6,594 nt of DNA from AM-0621 sp964573505 (GCA_964573505.1 CAZNMS010000491.1:1-6594), one strand, 5' to 3'. Numbered from the stretch's first letter, positions 1 through 5,937 are shown. Notes: a model not told the origin generated them from the sequence alone. Made by a program: numbers and translations.

Positions 1-37
1 GGGGGTGGCACATGCTAATCTTCTAATGTCCGACCCC
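1..37. repeat. Imperfect hairpin at the contig edge, downstream of the DUF11 lipoprotein gene
   Basis: Bases 2-6 (GGGGT) pair with 33-37 (ACCCC) and bases 10-13 (ACAT) with 26-29 (ATGT), separated by a 3x3 internal loop with only one possible pair. It lies about 50 bases beyond the stop codon at 85-87, so it could end the minus-strand transcript, although no T-run follows. It may equally be part of a dispersed repeat that stopped the assembly here. Bases 38-84 show nothing further. Confidence 0.3.
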
Positions 38-84
38 GCTTTTGTTTTGCTCGGATGATCTGCAGAGAGAGCGATCACTCGGCG

Positions 85-1587
85 TTAGCGCACTTTGCAT
101 TGGAACGTGATCACGCCGCCGGTGCGGATGTCTTTGCCTTTGTTCTTGACGTCGTCTTTCGCTTTGCGGCCCGGCAGTGGTTCGTCCAATGCAAACGTCA
201 GCACGTAGCTGCCTTCGTCGTTGTCTTCCATCACGACTTGACCGGGTAGATCGCACGTCGCTGAGTCTTCGAGGAACTCCAATCGCGGCGTCAGGTTGTC
301 GACGATCCGAACGTTGTTGAGTTCGAGATCTCCGAGATTGTCGAAGCGGATCACGAAGGTGATGACGTCGCCCGGTTGAGCAACGGCCTTATCCGCCAGC
401 TTCACGAGATGCAGATCGCCGGCTTGCGTATGGCGATCTTCGAGCCCGACAAGCTCGGCACCACTCGCTCGAACTTTGACTTCTTGAAGTGCATCGTTGC
501 GGACGATCGCCACAAGGTTTTCCGGCTTCGACCAGTGCATCGCGGCGTCGATGCCTTTCGCGAGATACGCCTCGGCGCTCGTGTCGATTTCGCCTCGGAA
601 CGCGAATGAGAATTCTTGTTTGCCTTTGAGCGCGAACTTGTGCTCGGTCAGACGCACGGACTGACGCGTCCCCATTGCGGCGGTCTTGCTGCTCGTGCCG
701 CTTGCTCGCAGTCGCGTTTGAATGCCTTTGAGGCCCTCGTTCTTCGCGTACTTCTGCGGACCGACTTTCGTGCGGACGCCGGAATCGCGCCGCAGTTCGC
801 TCGCCCCGGCGAGTTTGTCGATCGCAGTCTGACCGCCCGGAGTTGTAATGCTTCTTACCTCTCCGAAACGCGGTGCGTAGATCGCGACGGAGTTCGACGG
901 AATCGTGCGTCGCTTGCCCGAGTGATCGACGCACTCGCCGATCGTGTCTTCGGTATCGAGTCCGCGTCGGAAGGTGCGGTCATACGTCACTGGATGAGCT
1001 CGGTCGCCGCCGTCGAGCAAGTACTCGTCGGGATAACGCTGAGCTTCGCTGCCCGTCATCCAACTGGTGTCGGGATCTTGAAAGGCATTGCCATTGTCTT
1101 GCACCGATTGGCGGGGCTCTGCCGGTGAGAAGCTTGCGGGAGCAAAACGAGCACCGCCGTTTGCTCCGCGATAAGCCGATTGTTGATTGAGCGGGACTCG
1201 GGCTTCGGCCGGAGTAAATGCGGCACTCGCTTGAGGAGCAGGCGAGCCGCCTGCACTTTGAGAGAGCCTCCCGGGGGTCGCTCGGCCCGCAGCGTTCGCA
1301 GCGCTACGGACTCGAGCGACACCGCCGGTCCCCTCTTCCTCGCTTCCCCTGCGAGGTTGACGCTCTGTAGTTTCAATTGCATCCGCTGCGAACGACTCGT
1401 CGTCCGGCGATTGACCGCGCGGCTCAACGTAGTCGGCGTTCGTCACTCCTTTTTGCGCCGGGCAGCCGTGATGAGGGCAGCCCATCTTGCAGCGATGACC
1501 TTGATGCGCGTTGTGATGGCATCCCAGCAGGCTCGCGGCGAGCAACGCTGAGACGGTGATGGCTTTGGCCGAGAGAGTGATCTTCAT
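85..1587 (-). CDS. Lipoprotein with His/Cys-rich N-terminus and C-terminal DUF11 domain
   Basis: Predicted 500-residue envelope lipoprotein of unknown function. Residues 1-22 form a signal peptide ending in the lipobox LLGC, so Cys23 would be lipidated. A His/Cys cluster follows at once: H24, H25, H28, H31, C33, C37, H39, H40, C42. Residues 50-190 are low-complexity, rich in Ala, Gly, Pro, Ser and Arg, probably a disordered tether. A more ordered segment spans about 200-385 and includes the stretch NSVAIYAPRFGEVR. Residues about 395-500 look like a DUF11 repeat (QPGDVITFVIRFDNLGD, then NNVRIVDNLTPRLEF), a beta-sandwich common in bacterial surface proteins. The frame stays open to 1914, but that extension crosses intergenic repeats and lacks a signal peptide. 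The start at 1587 is preceded by AAGGA ten bases upstream and gives a textbook lipoprotein leader. It is the last gene of a possible three-gene operon. The DUF11 call is from pattern recognition; the role is unknown. Confidence 0.85.
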   Translation of the reverse strand: MKITLSAKAITVSALLAASLLGCHHNAHQGHRCKMGCPHHGCPAQKGVTNADYVEPRGQSPDDESFAADAIETTERQPRRGSEEEGTGGVARVRSAANAAGRATPGRLSQSAGGSPAPQASAAFTPAEARVPLNQQSAYRGANGGARFAPASFSPAEPRQSVQDNGNAFQDPDTSWMTGSEAQRYPDEYLLDGGDRAHPVTYDRTFRRGLDTEDTIGECVDHSGKRRTIPSNSVAIYAPRFGEVRSITTPGGQTAIDKLAGASELRRDSGVRTKVGPQKYAKNEGLKGIQTRLRASGTSSKTAAMGTRQSVRLTEHKFALKGKQEFSFAFRGEIDTSAEAYLAKGIDAAMHWSKPENLVAIVRNDALQEVKVRASGAELVGLEDRHTQAGDLHLVKLADKAVAQPGDVITFVIRFDNLGDLELNNVRIVDNLTPRLEFLEDSATCDLPGQVVMEDNDEGSYVLTFALDEPLPGRKAKDDVKNKGKDIRTGGVITFQCKVR

Positions 1588-1597
1588 CGCAACGTTT

Positions 1598-1602
1598 TCC
1601 TT
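1598..1602 (-). promoter_or_regulatory. Ribosome binding site AAGGA of the DUF11 lipoprotein gene
   Basis: AAGGA on the minus strand lies ten bases before the ATG at 1587 and supports that start over the longer open frame. It overlaps the end of the inverted-repeat arm at 1600-1632, so pairing of the arms in mRNA would bury it. Confidence 0.65.
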
Positions 1603-1920
1603 GGAGTGCTCCGGCTTGACGGAGCCCTCCATGTAGGCGGCATGACAGCTTTGATTGAATCTTGCGTTCGATCGTCGGAGTGAGCCCGGCATTAAGTCCG
1701 AGCTTCGCAACATCATCGCGAGAGGCGTTTTCGTAGCCGAAATCGTGAGATTTCGGACGCAGTCACAGGAGCCCCGAAATCTGACGATTTCGGCTACGGA
1801 CGATTCCAACCGCACTGCGCTCGGCGATTGTTTGAAGTCGTTTTTGGCGGCGACATCGATCAATTGAGAGAGCGACGTGCCGCTGAAATGGAGGGCTCCG
1901 TCGAGCCGGAGCACTCCAAG
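1600..1920. repeat. 321-bp intergenic element bounded by 33-bp near-perfect inverted repeats
   Basis: The arm at 1600-1632 and the reverse complement of the arm at 1888-1920 agree at 32 of 33 bases; the one difference is at 1617 versus 1903. Each arm carries two GGAGnnCTCC blocks and could also form a small hairpin alone. The arms enclose a second inverted repeat with 25-base arms at 1732-1798. No transposase, clear open frame or target-site duplication is visible. It resembles a MITE or a composite palindromic repeat. In minus-strand mRNA the pairing can extend with G-U and A-U pairs to 1597/1923, reaching from the base after the upstream gene's stop codon to the ribosome binding site of the downstream gene. 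This element accounts for nearly all of the 336-base gap 1588-1923. Confidence 0.8.
1732..1798. repeat. Inner inverted repeat, 25-base arms, built on CCGAAATC...GATTTCGG
   Basis: The arms 1732-1756 and 1774-1798 are reverse complements except for one base, with a 17-base loop at 1757-1773. Each arm is itself a hairpin: CCGAAATC and GATTTCGG with a four-base loop. The unit can therefore form either one long stem or two small ones. From memory, repeats with this GTAGCCGAAATC core are frequent between planctomycete genes and give rise to spurious peptide predictions; that recall was not checked. No function is evident. Confidence 0.8.
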
Positions 1921-1923
1921 AAA

Positions 1924-2664
1924 TTACTGCCGCGTCTTACGCGGAATGGCTTGCGCGGCCTTTTCTTCAGCAGGCTTCGGCGTTGAAGCCATCACCGGTC
2001 CGCCGGATCCGTAGAAGCTCGGGTGCTCTCCGTGAGTGGCGGGCAAGCGTCCTCCAATACGCACGATGGCGATCGGGCGGCCTCGACGATCGGCTTCCGT
2101 CAGAGCGTTCTCGGTCGCGAGCAAGTTCTGAGTGACAGTCGCTCGATCGAGTTCATACGGAGCCGCGAGCTGCGGCTGCTCGACATAAACGACGCGCGTC
2201 ACGAGGTTGCCGGCCAGCGCCAGTTCGATGTCATCCTGCAAGATGTTGACGGGCACCGGGAAGTTGTCGCGCTGTCCCGTCGGCGGATGCAGACGGTCGA
2301 TGAGTTCGATCGTCGGATAGATCTCGACGCCGGGCTTATCCGGGATGTTTGTGACTTTGATGCGGTACATGTGCCCGACCATCAAACCCACTTGAGCGGG
2401 ACGACCGAGCGTTAGTTCTTTGATTTGCGGGCCGAAATAGATGCTCGCTTCCGCGCCGTCGTCAAGCACGAAGCGGACCGGCTGCATGTAACCCGTCTTA
2501 CCTGCGACGTCGGCATAACGAGCTGCGAGGCCAGTCGGGCTACGTTGGCTCAAAGGTTGAAAGCCTTCGTACTTCGGCAGCACTTGAGCATGAGCCGGAG
2601 CACTCAGCCAACCGCAATACAACGCCGCGCACAGCGCGATGAGTGCAGTCTTAATGGGAAGCAT
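1924..2664 (-). CDS. Secreted protein of unknown function, paralog of the lipoprotein at 2885-4024
   Basis: 246 residues. Residues 1-26 form a Sec signal peptide with a likely AHA|QV cleavage, and no lipobox is present, so the product is probably periplasmic or exported. The core, about residues 62-206, is related to residues 72-218 of the neighbouring lipoprotein. Shared signatures in order are YRIKVTNIP (100-108) against YRLKMSNIP, IYPTIEL (115-121) against LYPTLQV, NLVTRVVYV (153-161) against NFVTKVIYL, and ADRRGRPIAIVRIG (191-204) against AERRGTIMVVLRVG. The remaining C-terminal tail (about 207-246) is Pro/Lys/Ala-rich and unlike the neighbour's. No Shine-Dalgarno is seen before the ATG; the leader is pyrimidine-rich instead. 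I do not recognise a named family. The pattern of alternating hydrophobic residues suggests a beta-rich domain, which is inference. Confidence 0.85.
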   Translation of the reverse strand: MLPIKTALIALCAALYCGWLSAPAHAQVLPKYEGFQPLSQRSPTGLAARYADVAGKTGYMQPVRFVLDDGAEASIYFGPQIKELTLGRPAQVGLMVGHMYRIKVTNIPDKPGVEIYPTIELIDRLHPPTGQRDNFPVPVNILQDDIELALAGNLVTRVVYVEQPQLAAPYELDRATVTQNLLATENALTEADRRGRPIAIVRIGGRLPATHGEHPSFYGSGGPVMASTPKPAEEKAAQAIPRKTRQ

Positions 2665-2673
2665 GAAGGGCTC

Positions 2674-2686
2674 GGGGGAGAGGGGG
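2674..2686 (-). other. C-rich, Shine-Dalgarno-lacking leader before the 1924-2664 gene
   Basis: On the minus strand this reads CCCCCTCTCCCCC and lies 9 to 22 bases before the ATG at 2664. It is the opposite of a ribosome binding site. Initiation here may rely on an unstructured leader or on ribosomes arriving from upstream, though the upstream stop is 220 bases away. I saw no convincing promoter in 2687-2884. Confidence 0.4.
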
Positions 2687-2751
2687 ATGAGAGTGGTCGA
2701 TAGGACTCAGAGGGTGAAATTACTCTTACATAAGCCGTTTGGCCCAATACT

Positions 2752-2787
2752 TCCTATTGGTCTTATGCGTCCTACACGTCTTATGAA
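2752..2787. repeat. Four-unit tandem repeat with 9-bp period (TCYTAYnnn)
   Basis: The units are TCCTATTGG, TCTTATGCG, TCCTACACG and TCTTATGAA. They alternate CCTA and CTTA cores at a strict nine-base step. Just left, CATAAG (2729-2734) and CCAATA (2744-2749) are inverted copies of CTTATG and TATTGG, so the left side can also fold back. From memory, CCTATAGG/CTTATA tandem repeats of this kind occur between planctomycete genes. The stretch lies in the 220-base gap between two minus-strand genes and has no known role. Confidence 0.6.
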
Positions 2788-2845
2788 TTGCGACCCGGCC
2801 ATCACAGCGCGATTACCGCGAGACCGCAGTCGCTCAATGCCAACA

Positions 2846-2870
2846 CCCGGTCTCCTGCGAAGAGACCGGG
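2846..2870 (-). terminator. Nine-bp perfect stem-loop after the lipoprotein gene
   Basis: CCCGGTCTC (2846-2854) pairs with GAGACCGGG (2862-2870) around a seven-base loop. It lies 14 bases past the stop codon at 2885-2887 on the minus strand. No T-run follows, so it is either a weak or factor-assisted terminator or a stem that protects the mRNA 3' end. If it only attenuates, the downstream paralog would be expressed at a lower level than the lipoprotein. Confidence 0.5.
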
Positions 2871-2884
2871 CACTGGAATCAAAA

Positions 2885-4024
2885 TTACTGGGGCACGGCC
2901 CACTTCGGATAAGAAACTTCGCCCTCATTAAAGATCGGGTGCTTCTCCGAGTATTGGATGTGCTTCACCGGTGCGGGCATGCTGATGCCGGGGTCATGCT
3001 TGACGTCGATCAAGAGGTGATCCGTCGGCTTCGGCATGTTGTATTTCGACAGGTTGCGAACGGTGTGAGACTTCAGTCCCGCCGGTGCTCCGAGCGGCAA
3101 GTGAGCCGGACCGGGCAGACCGATCGGAGTCGAAGTGATCGGCATGCCCCACTGAGGCGTGCCTTCCACTCCCGAGATCGGATTCATTCCCGGACGACCG
3201 GGACCGCCGAAGCCGCCGACCATCATCGGGCCGGGCACGCCTTGCATGCCTTCGATCGAAATTGGCATCGGCGGCAGGTGCTCGCCTTTGTCTCCGTCAG
3301 CCGACCAGTAGCCGACCTGCTGAGCTTCGCCGCCTTGAGCACCGGGTGCTCGATTCGGCATCTCGAGGTCCATGTTGCCGACTCGCAGAACGACCATGAT
3401 CGTGCCGCGACGCTCGGCTTCCGCGACAGGATCAACGCCCGGATCAAGACGGGTCGAAACGAGCGTCTCGACACCGGCAATCGCGAGTTCTTGATACTTC
3501 GCATCAGGCAGATAGATGACCTTCGTCACGAAGTTGTTGCTCTCGATCTGATCGAGATCTTCGTCGCTCAACTCCAGCGGGATGCTGTTATGTGAGAGAT
3601 AGGCGTCGGTCGTCGGATGCCCCGGGTAAACCTGTAACGTCGGATACAGCGTGAGTCCGTCGTCTCGTCCGGGGATGTTGCTCATCTTCAGGCGATAGGT
3701 CGCACCTTGCACGAAGTTGTAGCGAGCCGGAGTAATCAACTGGTTCTCGGCATAACCGGGACCAATCTGCCATCCGACTTGCATGCCTGCCGGACCGACG
3801 AAGCGCAACTGCGTCGTCTGAGTGGCAAAGCTCCTTGCGGGGGGCGGCGCCATCATCGGCATGACGCCGGGGCCGGGGCCGTCCACCATTGGGCCGGGAT
3901 GCGCCAGTTGATGAGCCGGCGGGGCCACATGTTGTTTGTTCTCAATCATTCTCTGACCGTCCATGTGAGTGCATCCCACACACACACAGATCGCGGTTCC
4001 GAGCAAAAGGAAGTACAGCCTCAT
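2885..4024 (-). CDS. Lipoprotein of unknown function, paralog of the secreted protein at 1924-2664
   Basis: 379 residues. The short leader ends in VCVGC, so Cys18 is the likely lipidated residue; Cys at the -3 position is unusual for a lipobox. Residues 30-65 are Pro/His/Met-rich. The domain shared with the neighbour is about 72-218, with YRLKMSNIP at 110-118, LYPTLQV at 126-132, NFVTKVIYL at 164-172 and AERRGTIMVVLRVG at 203-216. Residues 230-315 are Gly/Pro/Met-rich low complexity, and the tail 316-379 (for example HLLIDVKHDPGISMPAP) looks more ordered. AGGA ends six bases before the ATG, fixing the start. It is the first gene of the minus-strand cluster and would be driven from the 303-base divergent region. 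Its partner lacks a lipid anchor and its low-complexity tail, so the pair probably splits an anchored and a soluble role. No known family is recognised. Confidence 0.85.
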   Translation of the reverse strand: MRLYFLLLGTAICVCVGCTHMDGQRMIENKQHVAPPAHQLAHPGPMVDGPGPGVMPMMAPPPARSFATQTTQLRFVGPAGMQVGWQIGPGYAENQLITPARYNFVQGATYRLKMSNIPGRDDGLTLYPTLQVYPGHPTTDAYLSHNSIPLELSDEDLDQIESNNFVTKVIYLPDAKYQELAIAGVETLVSTRLDPGVDPVAEAERRGTIMVVLRVGNMDLEMPNRAPGAQGGEAQQVGYWSADGDKGEHLPPMPISIEGMQGVPGPMMVGGFGGPGRPGMNPISGVEGTPQWGMPITSTPIGLPGPAHLPLGAPAGLKSHTVRNLSKYNMPKPTDHLLIDVKHDPGISMPAPVKHIQYSEKHPIFNEGEVSYPKWAVPQ

Positions 4025-4327
4025 TGCATGTCCTCACGACCAAACGCGGCCGAGCCGCAATCCGTTGACGGCCTCCGATGACCGTTTTCTGAGCTTCAAT
4101 GAGTTGAGAGCCTTCGTGTCGGAGCGACATCCTGCCGCTGCTCGGCGACATGAGATCGCCGTGACCAAAGTGCGTCTTGCTGAATCAGCACGGAACCCCG
4201 ACAAGTCTCCCCTTCGCAGAACGAAGCGCGACCTCACGATGGATCCAAAACAGCCCACAACTCGCCTCTTAGTTGTCGACTTCCTCGGCCCCCAATCTTT
4301 TGGCAAAACCGGCATTTTCGGTACGAC
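4025..4327. promoter_or_regulatory. Divergent intergenic region between the lipoprotein cluster and the LolA-like gene
   Basis: This 303-base gap must hold the promoters for both flanking genes, but I see no convincing -35/-10 pair on either strand. Visible structure is a perfect 13-base palindrome TGCTGAATCAGCA at 4178-4190, a five-bp hairpin CTTCG/CGAAG at 4212-4226, and the inverted repeat ACAACT (4257-4262) / AGTTGT (4271-4276) with an eight-base spacer. The last lies about 50 bases before the plus-strand ATG. Any could be an operator; none is identified. Open frames here are short and unconvincing. Confidence 0.35.
4031..4035 (-). promoter_or_regulatory. Ribosome binding site GAGGA of the lipoprotein gene
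   Basis: GAGGA on the minus strand ends six bases before the ATG at 4024, the best-spaced such site in the left block. It supports the short lipoprotein leader as the true start. Confidence 0.7.
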
Positions 4328-5323
4328 ATGAAAACTCTGCCCCTTTTAACAGCCGCTCTAACTCTCAGCTTTTCAACAAGTTGGGCCGTTTTGTCCTTCC
4401 GGCAGTCGCTCGCGCAGGAGAAAGAGAAGCCGGCGGCGACCGTTCCGACAGCCCAGCAAGCGGCCGAGTCGAAGAAGGCGGCCACTCAAAAAGCAGTGAC
4501 CGAAAAGGCCGCGACTCGGAAGAACGAAGCGTCCGGCGCGGTCGCTGTGATCTCGCTCGAAGACGCGCGCGAGAAGCTCATCAACTACCAGTCGATCCGC
4601 GCGAAAGTGCTCGAGTCGGTCTCGATCGGCGATCGTCAGTTCCAGTTGAAGGGCAGCTATCTGCAAGGCGACGGACTAAAGCTGCGCGTCGAATATGAAG
4701 TCACGCTCGGGGGCACTGAGGGCAAGTTGCTCGAAGTCTGCGACGGTCAGTTGTTGTGGACTCAGCAGACGATCGGCAAAGAGCAGCGCGTCAGTCGGCG
4801 CAACGTTCGTCAGATTTTGGAAGCGGCTGCGACGGCAGAGCGATCGAGCGAGACATTGCTGCACGCGGAACTCGGACTGGGCGGACTGCCGGGCATGATG
4901 GCCTCGATCCAGAAGTCAGTGCAGTTCGAGAAGCAATGGGAGCAAGACTACGACGGGCAAGAGTTCATCGTCATCGACGGCGGATGGAAGCCCGAACTGC
5001 GTAGCAAATTCGTCGGTCCGAACAGCGACGCCGAGAAGCCTTTGCCGAGCTTTGTCCCCGATCGCATTCGGGTCTACTTCGAGAAGGCGTCGATGTTTCC
5101 TCGACGGATTCTGTACCTGAAGAAGAGCGAGCCATCGAAGTCATTGCGGCCAATGGTGTCGCTCGACTTCACGGACGTGACGACGAATCAACCGATCGAC
5201 GCTGCCGCCTTCACGTTCAAAGCGCCGGAGAATGTTGATCGGCAAGACGTCACCGACGAGTTCCTGCGGCTGTTCCAAAAGAAGCCGGCAGCGGACAGTG
5301 AGAGCAAGCCGAGCAGCAAATGA
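4328..5323 (+). CDS. Secreted protein with LolA-like fold features and Ala/Lys-rich linker
   Basis: 331 residues. Residues 1-29 form a Sec signal peptide with likely SLA|QE cleavage. Residues 31-70 are an Ala/Lys/Glu/Thr-rich linker with near-repeats (KKAATQKA, EKAATRKN). The domain from about 77 to 305 has the layout of the LolA/LolB lipoprotein-carrier superfamily: a helix then YQSIRAKVLESV, beta-hairpins with LKGSYLQGDGLKLRVEYEV, the turn LLEVCDGQLLWTQQ (134-147, compare a DG..lW motif), and a late AAFTFKAPENVD (293-304, compare an F.f..P motif). The tail is Lys/Ser-rich. True LolA is about 180-200 mature residues, so this is a larger relative, possibly a sensor or carrier in the envelope; that is inference. 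No Shine-Dalgarno precedes the ATG. It is transcribed away from the lipoprotein cluster. Confidence 0.85.
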   Translation: MKTLPLLTAALTLSFSTSWAVLSFRQSLAQEKEKPAATVPTAQQAAESKKAATQKAVTEKAATRKNEASGAVAVISLEDAREKLINYQSIRAKVLESVSIGDRQFQLKGSYLQGDGLKLRVEYEVTLGGTEGKLLEVCDGQLLWTQQTIGKEQRVSRRNVRQILEAAATAERSSETLLHAELGLGGLPGMMASIQKSVQFEKQWEQDYDGQEFIVIDGGWKPELRSKFVGPNSDAEKPLPSFVPDRIRVYFEKASMFPRRILYLKKSEPSKSLRPMVSLDFTDVTTNQPIDAAAFTFKAPENVDRQDVTDEFLRLFQKKPAADSESKPSSK

Positions 5324-5354
5324 AAGGTGCCGCGTAAAAGAGGCGGCACCTTTC
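5322..5354. terminator. Strong 12-bp hairpin terminator starting in the stop codon
   Basis: GAAAGGTGCCGC (5322-5333) pairs perfectly with GCGGCACCTTTC (5343-5354) around a nine-base loop. The first two paired bases are the GA of the TGA stop at 5321-5323. The stem carries AAA on one side and TTT on the other but no longer T-run follows. The symmetry lets it act on both strands, stopping the LolA-like transcript and read-through from the convergent gene. Confidence 0.7.
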
Positions 5355-5359
5355 GGATA

Positions 5360-5390
5360 GCTCTCCGCCGACTCTGCATCAGCGGAGAGC
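5360..5390. terminator. Second hairpin between the convergent genes
   Basis: GCTCTCCGC (5360-5368) pairs perfectly with GCGGAGAGC (5382-5390) around a 13-base loop. It lies between the stop codons of two convergent genes and has no T-run on either side. It may back up termination of either transcript. Confidence 0.5.
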
Positions 5391-5403
5391 GTGCCGCATG
5401 CAA

Positions 5404-5428
5404 CTCAATAGGGTCATGCCCATTTGAG
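5404..5428 (-). terminator. Hairpin 12 bases after the stop codon of the small secreted protein gene
   Basis: CTCAA (5404-5408) pairs with TTGAG (5424-5428) and GGG (5411-5413) with CCC (5419-5421), separated by a two-base internal mismatch, with a five-base loop. It is the first structure met on the minus strand beyond the stop at 5441-5443. It is weak and without a T-run. Confidence 0.35.
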
Positions 5429-5440
5429 CCGCGACGGTGC

Positions 5441-5923
5441 TTACTTCTTCTTCGAGTCTTCGCCCGAGTAGCGAATGCGTTCTTGGAACATCTGCTTGAG
5501 GCGCGAGACCGAATACATGCGGATGACTTTGCCTTTGTAAGTCAGTCGGCCTTGCTCGTCCTTGCCGATGTCGGCTGCGATTTCGTCTGTCGCTTGATCG
5601 GCATAGAGAGCTGCGAACGTTTCGGGATCGACCCCGCGTCCGGCTTCAAGATCAGCAACTGCATCGACTCCGCCCGAGCCCATCGCGCACAAGTTCAACG
5701 ACTTCGTTGCGAGCGTGTAGCGGCCTTCTCCCGACAGCACGCCCTTCGCCGTTTGAGCGGCGGTGTAGACGTCGGTAATCGCTTTGACAGCCTCTTGCGA
5801 AGGCGCCCCGTCTGCCGCGCCTTGAGCCTGCACGGTTTGATGACCGATCGAATGAGCGGCACCGAGAAGATACCCCAATCCGATCAGGCCGAGTGCGCCT
5901 ATGTAATAACGAATGCTCTTCAT
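5441..5923 (-). CDS. Small secreted or membrane-anchored protein of unknown function
   Basis: 160 residues. Residues 7-23 are strongly hydrophobic (YIGALGLIGLGYLLGAA) and act as a signal peptide, with possible cleavage at VQA|QG near residue 33, or as an N-terminal anchor. The mature part is mixed in charge. Helical segments are likely at about 43-62 and 100-120, and the segment KGKVIRMYSVSRLKQMFQER (131-150) may form a strand and a helix. The tail is EDSKKK. A single Cys at 79 gives no disulfide. The frame is open upstream to 6025, but the start at 5923 has CGGAG nine bases upstream and gives a clean hydrophobic leader. The gene converges on the LolA-like gene and diverges from clpP. I do not recognise a family and assign no function. 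Confidence 0.8.
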   Translation of the reverse strand: MKSIRYYIGALGLIGLGYLLGAAHSIGHQTVQAQGAADGAPSQEAVKAITDVYTAAQTAKGVLSGEGRYTLATKSLNLCAMGSGGVDAVADLEAGRGVDPETFAALYADQATDEIAADIGKDEQGRLTYKGKVIRMYSVSRLKQMFQERIRYSGEDSKKK

Positions 5924-5932
5924 GTTTCGAAA

Positions 5933-5937
5933 CTCCG
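5933..5937 (-). promoter_or_regulatory. Ribosome binding site CGGAG of the small secreted protein gene
   Basis: CGGAG on the minus strand lies nine bases before the ATG at 5923 and favours this start over the in-frame ATG at 6025, whose extension is polar and would hide the signal peptide. Confidence 0.55.

Noticed and set aside
616..1128. Plus-strand open frames opposite the DUF11 lipoprotein gene
   Set aside because: Composition is typical of antisense frames, with no initiation signals or recognisable domains.
1732..1798. CRISPR repeat or array
   Set aside because: Only one inverted pair is present, with no regularly spaced direct repeats, no spacers and no cas genes.
1588..1914. In-frame N-terminal extension of the DUF11 lipoprotein to 609 residues
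   Set aside because: It translates the intergenic palindromes, would bury the lipoprotein signal peptide inside the protein, and a good ribosome binding site sits at the inner start.
2639..3595. 318-residue plus-strand open frame
   Set aside because: It is antisense to the lipoprotein gene, which has a signal peptide, paralog and ribosome binding site. The antisense product is Arg/His-rich without a domain, typical of a shadow frame in GC-rich DNA.
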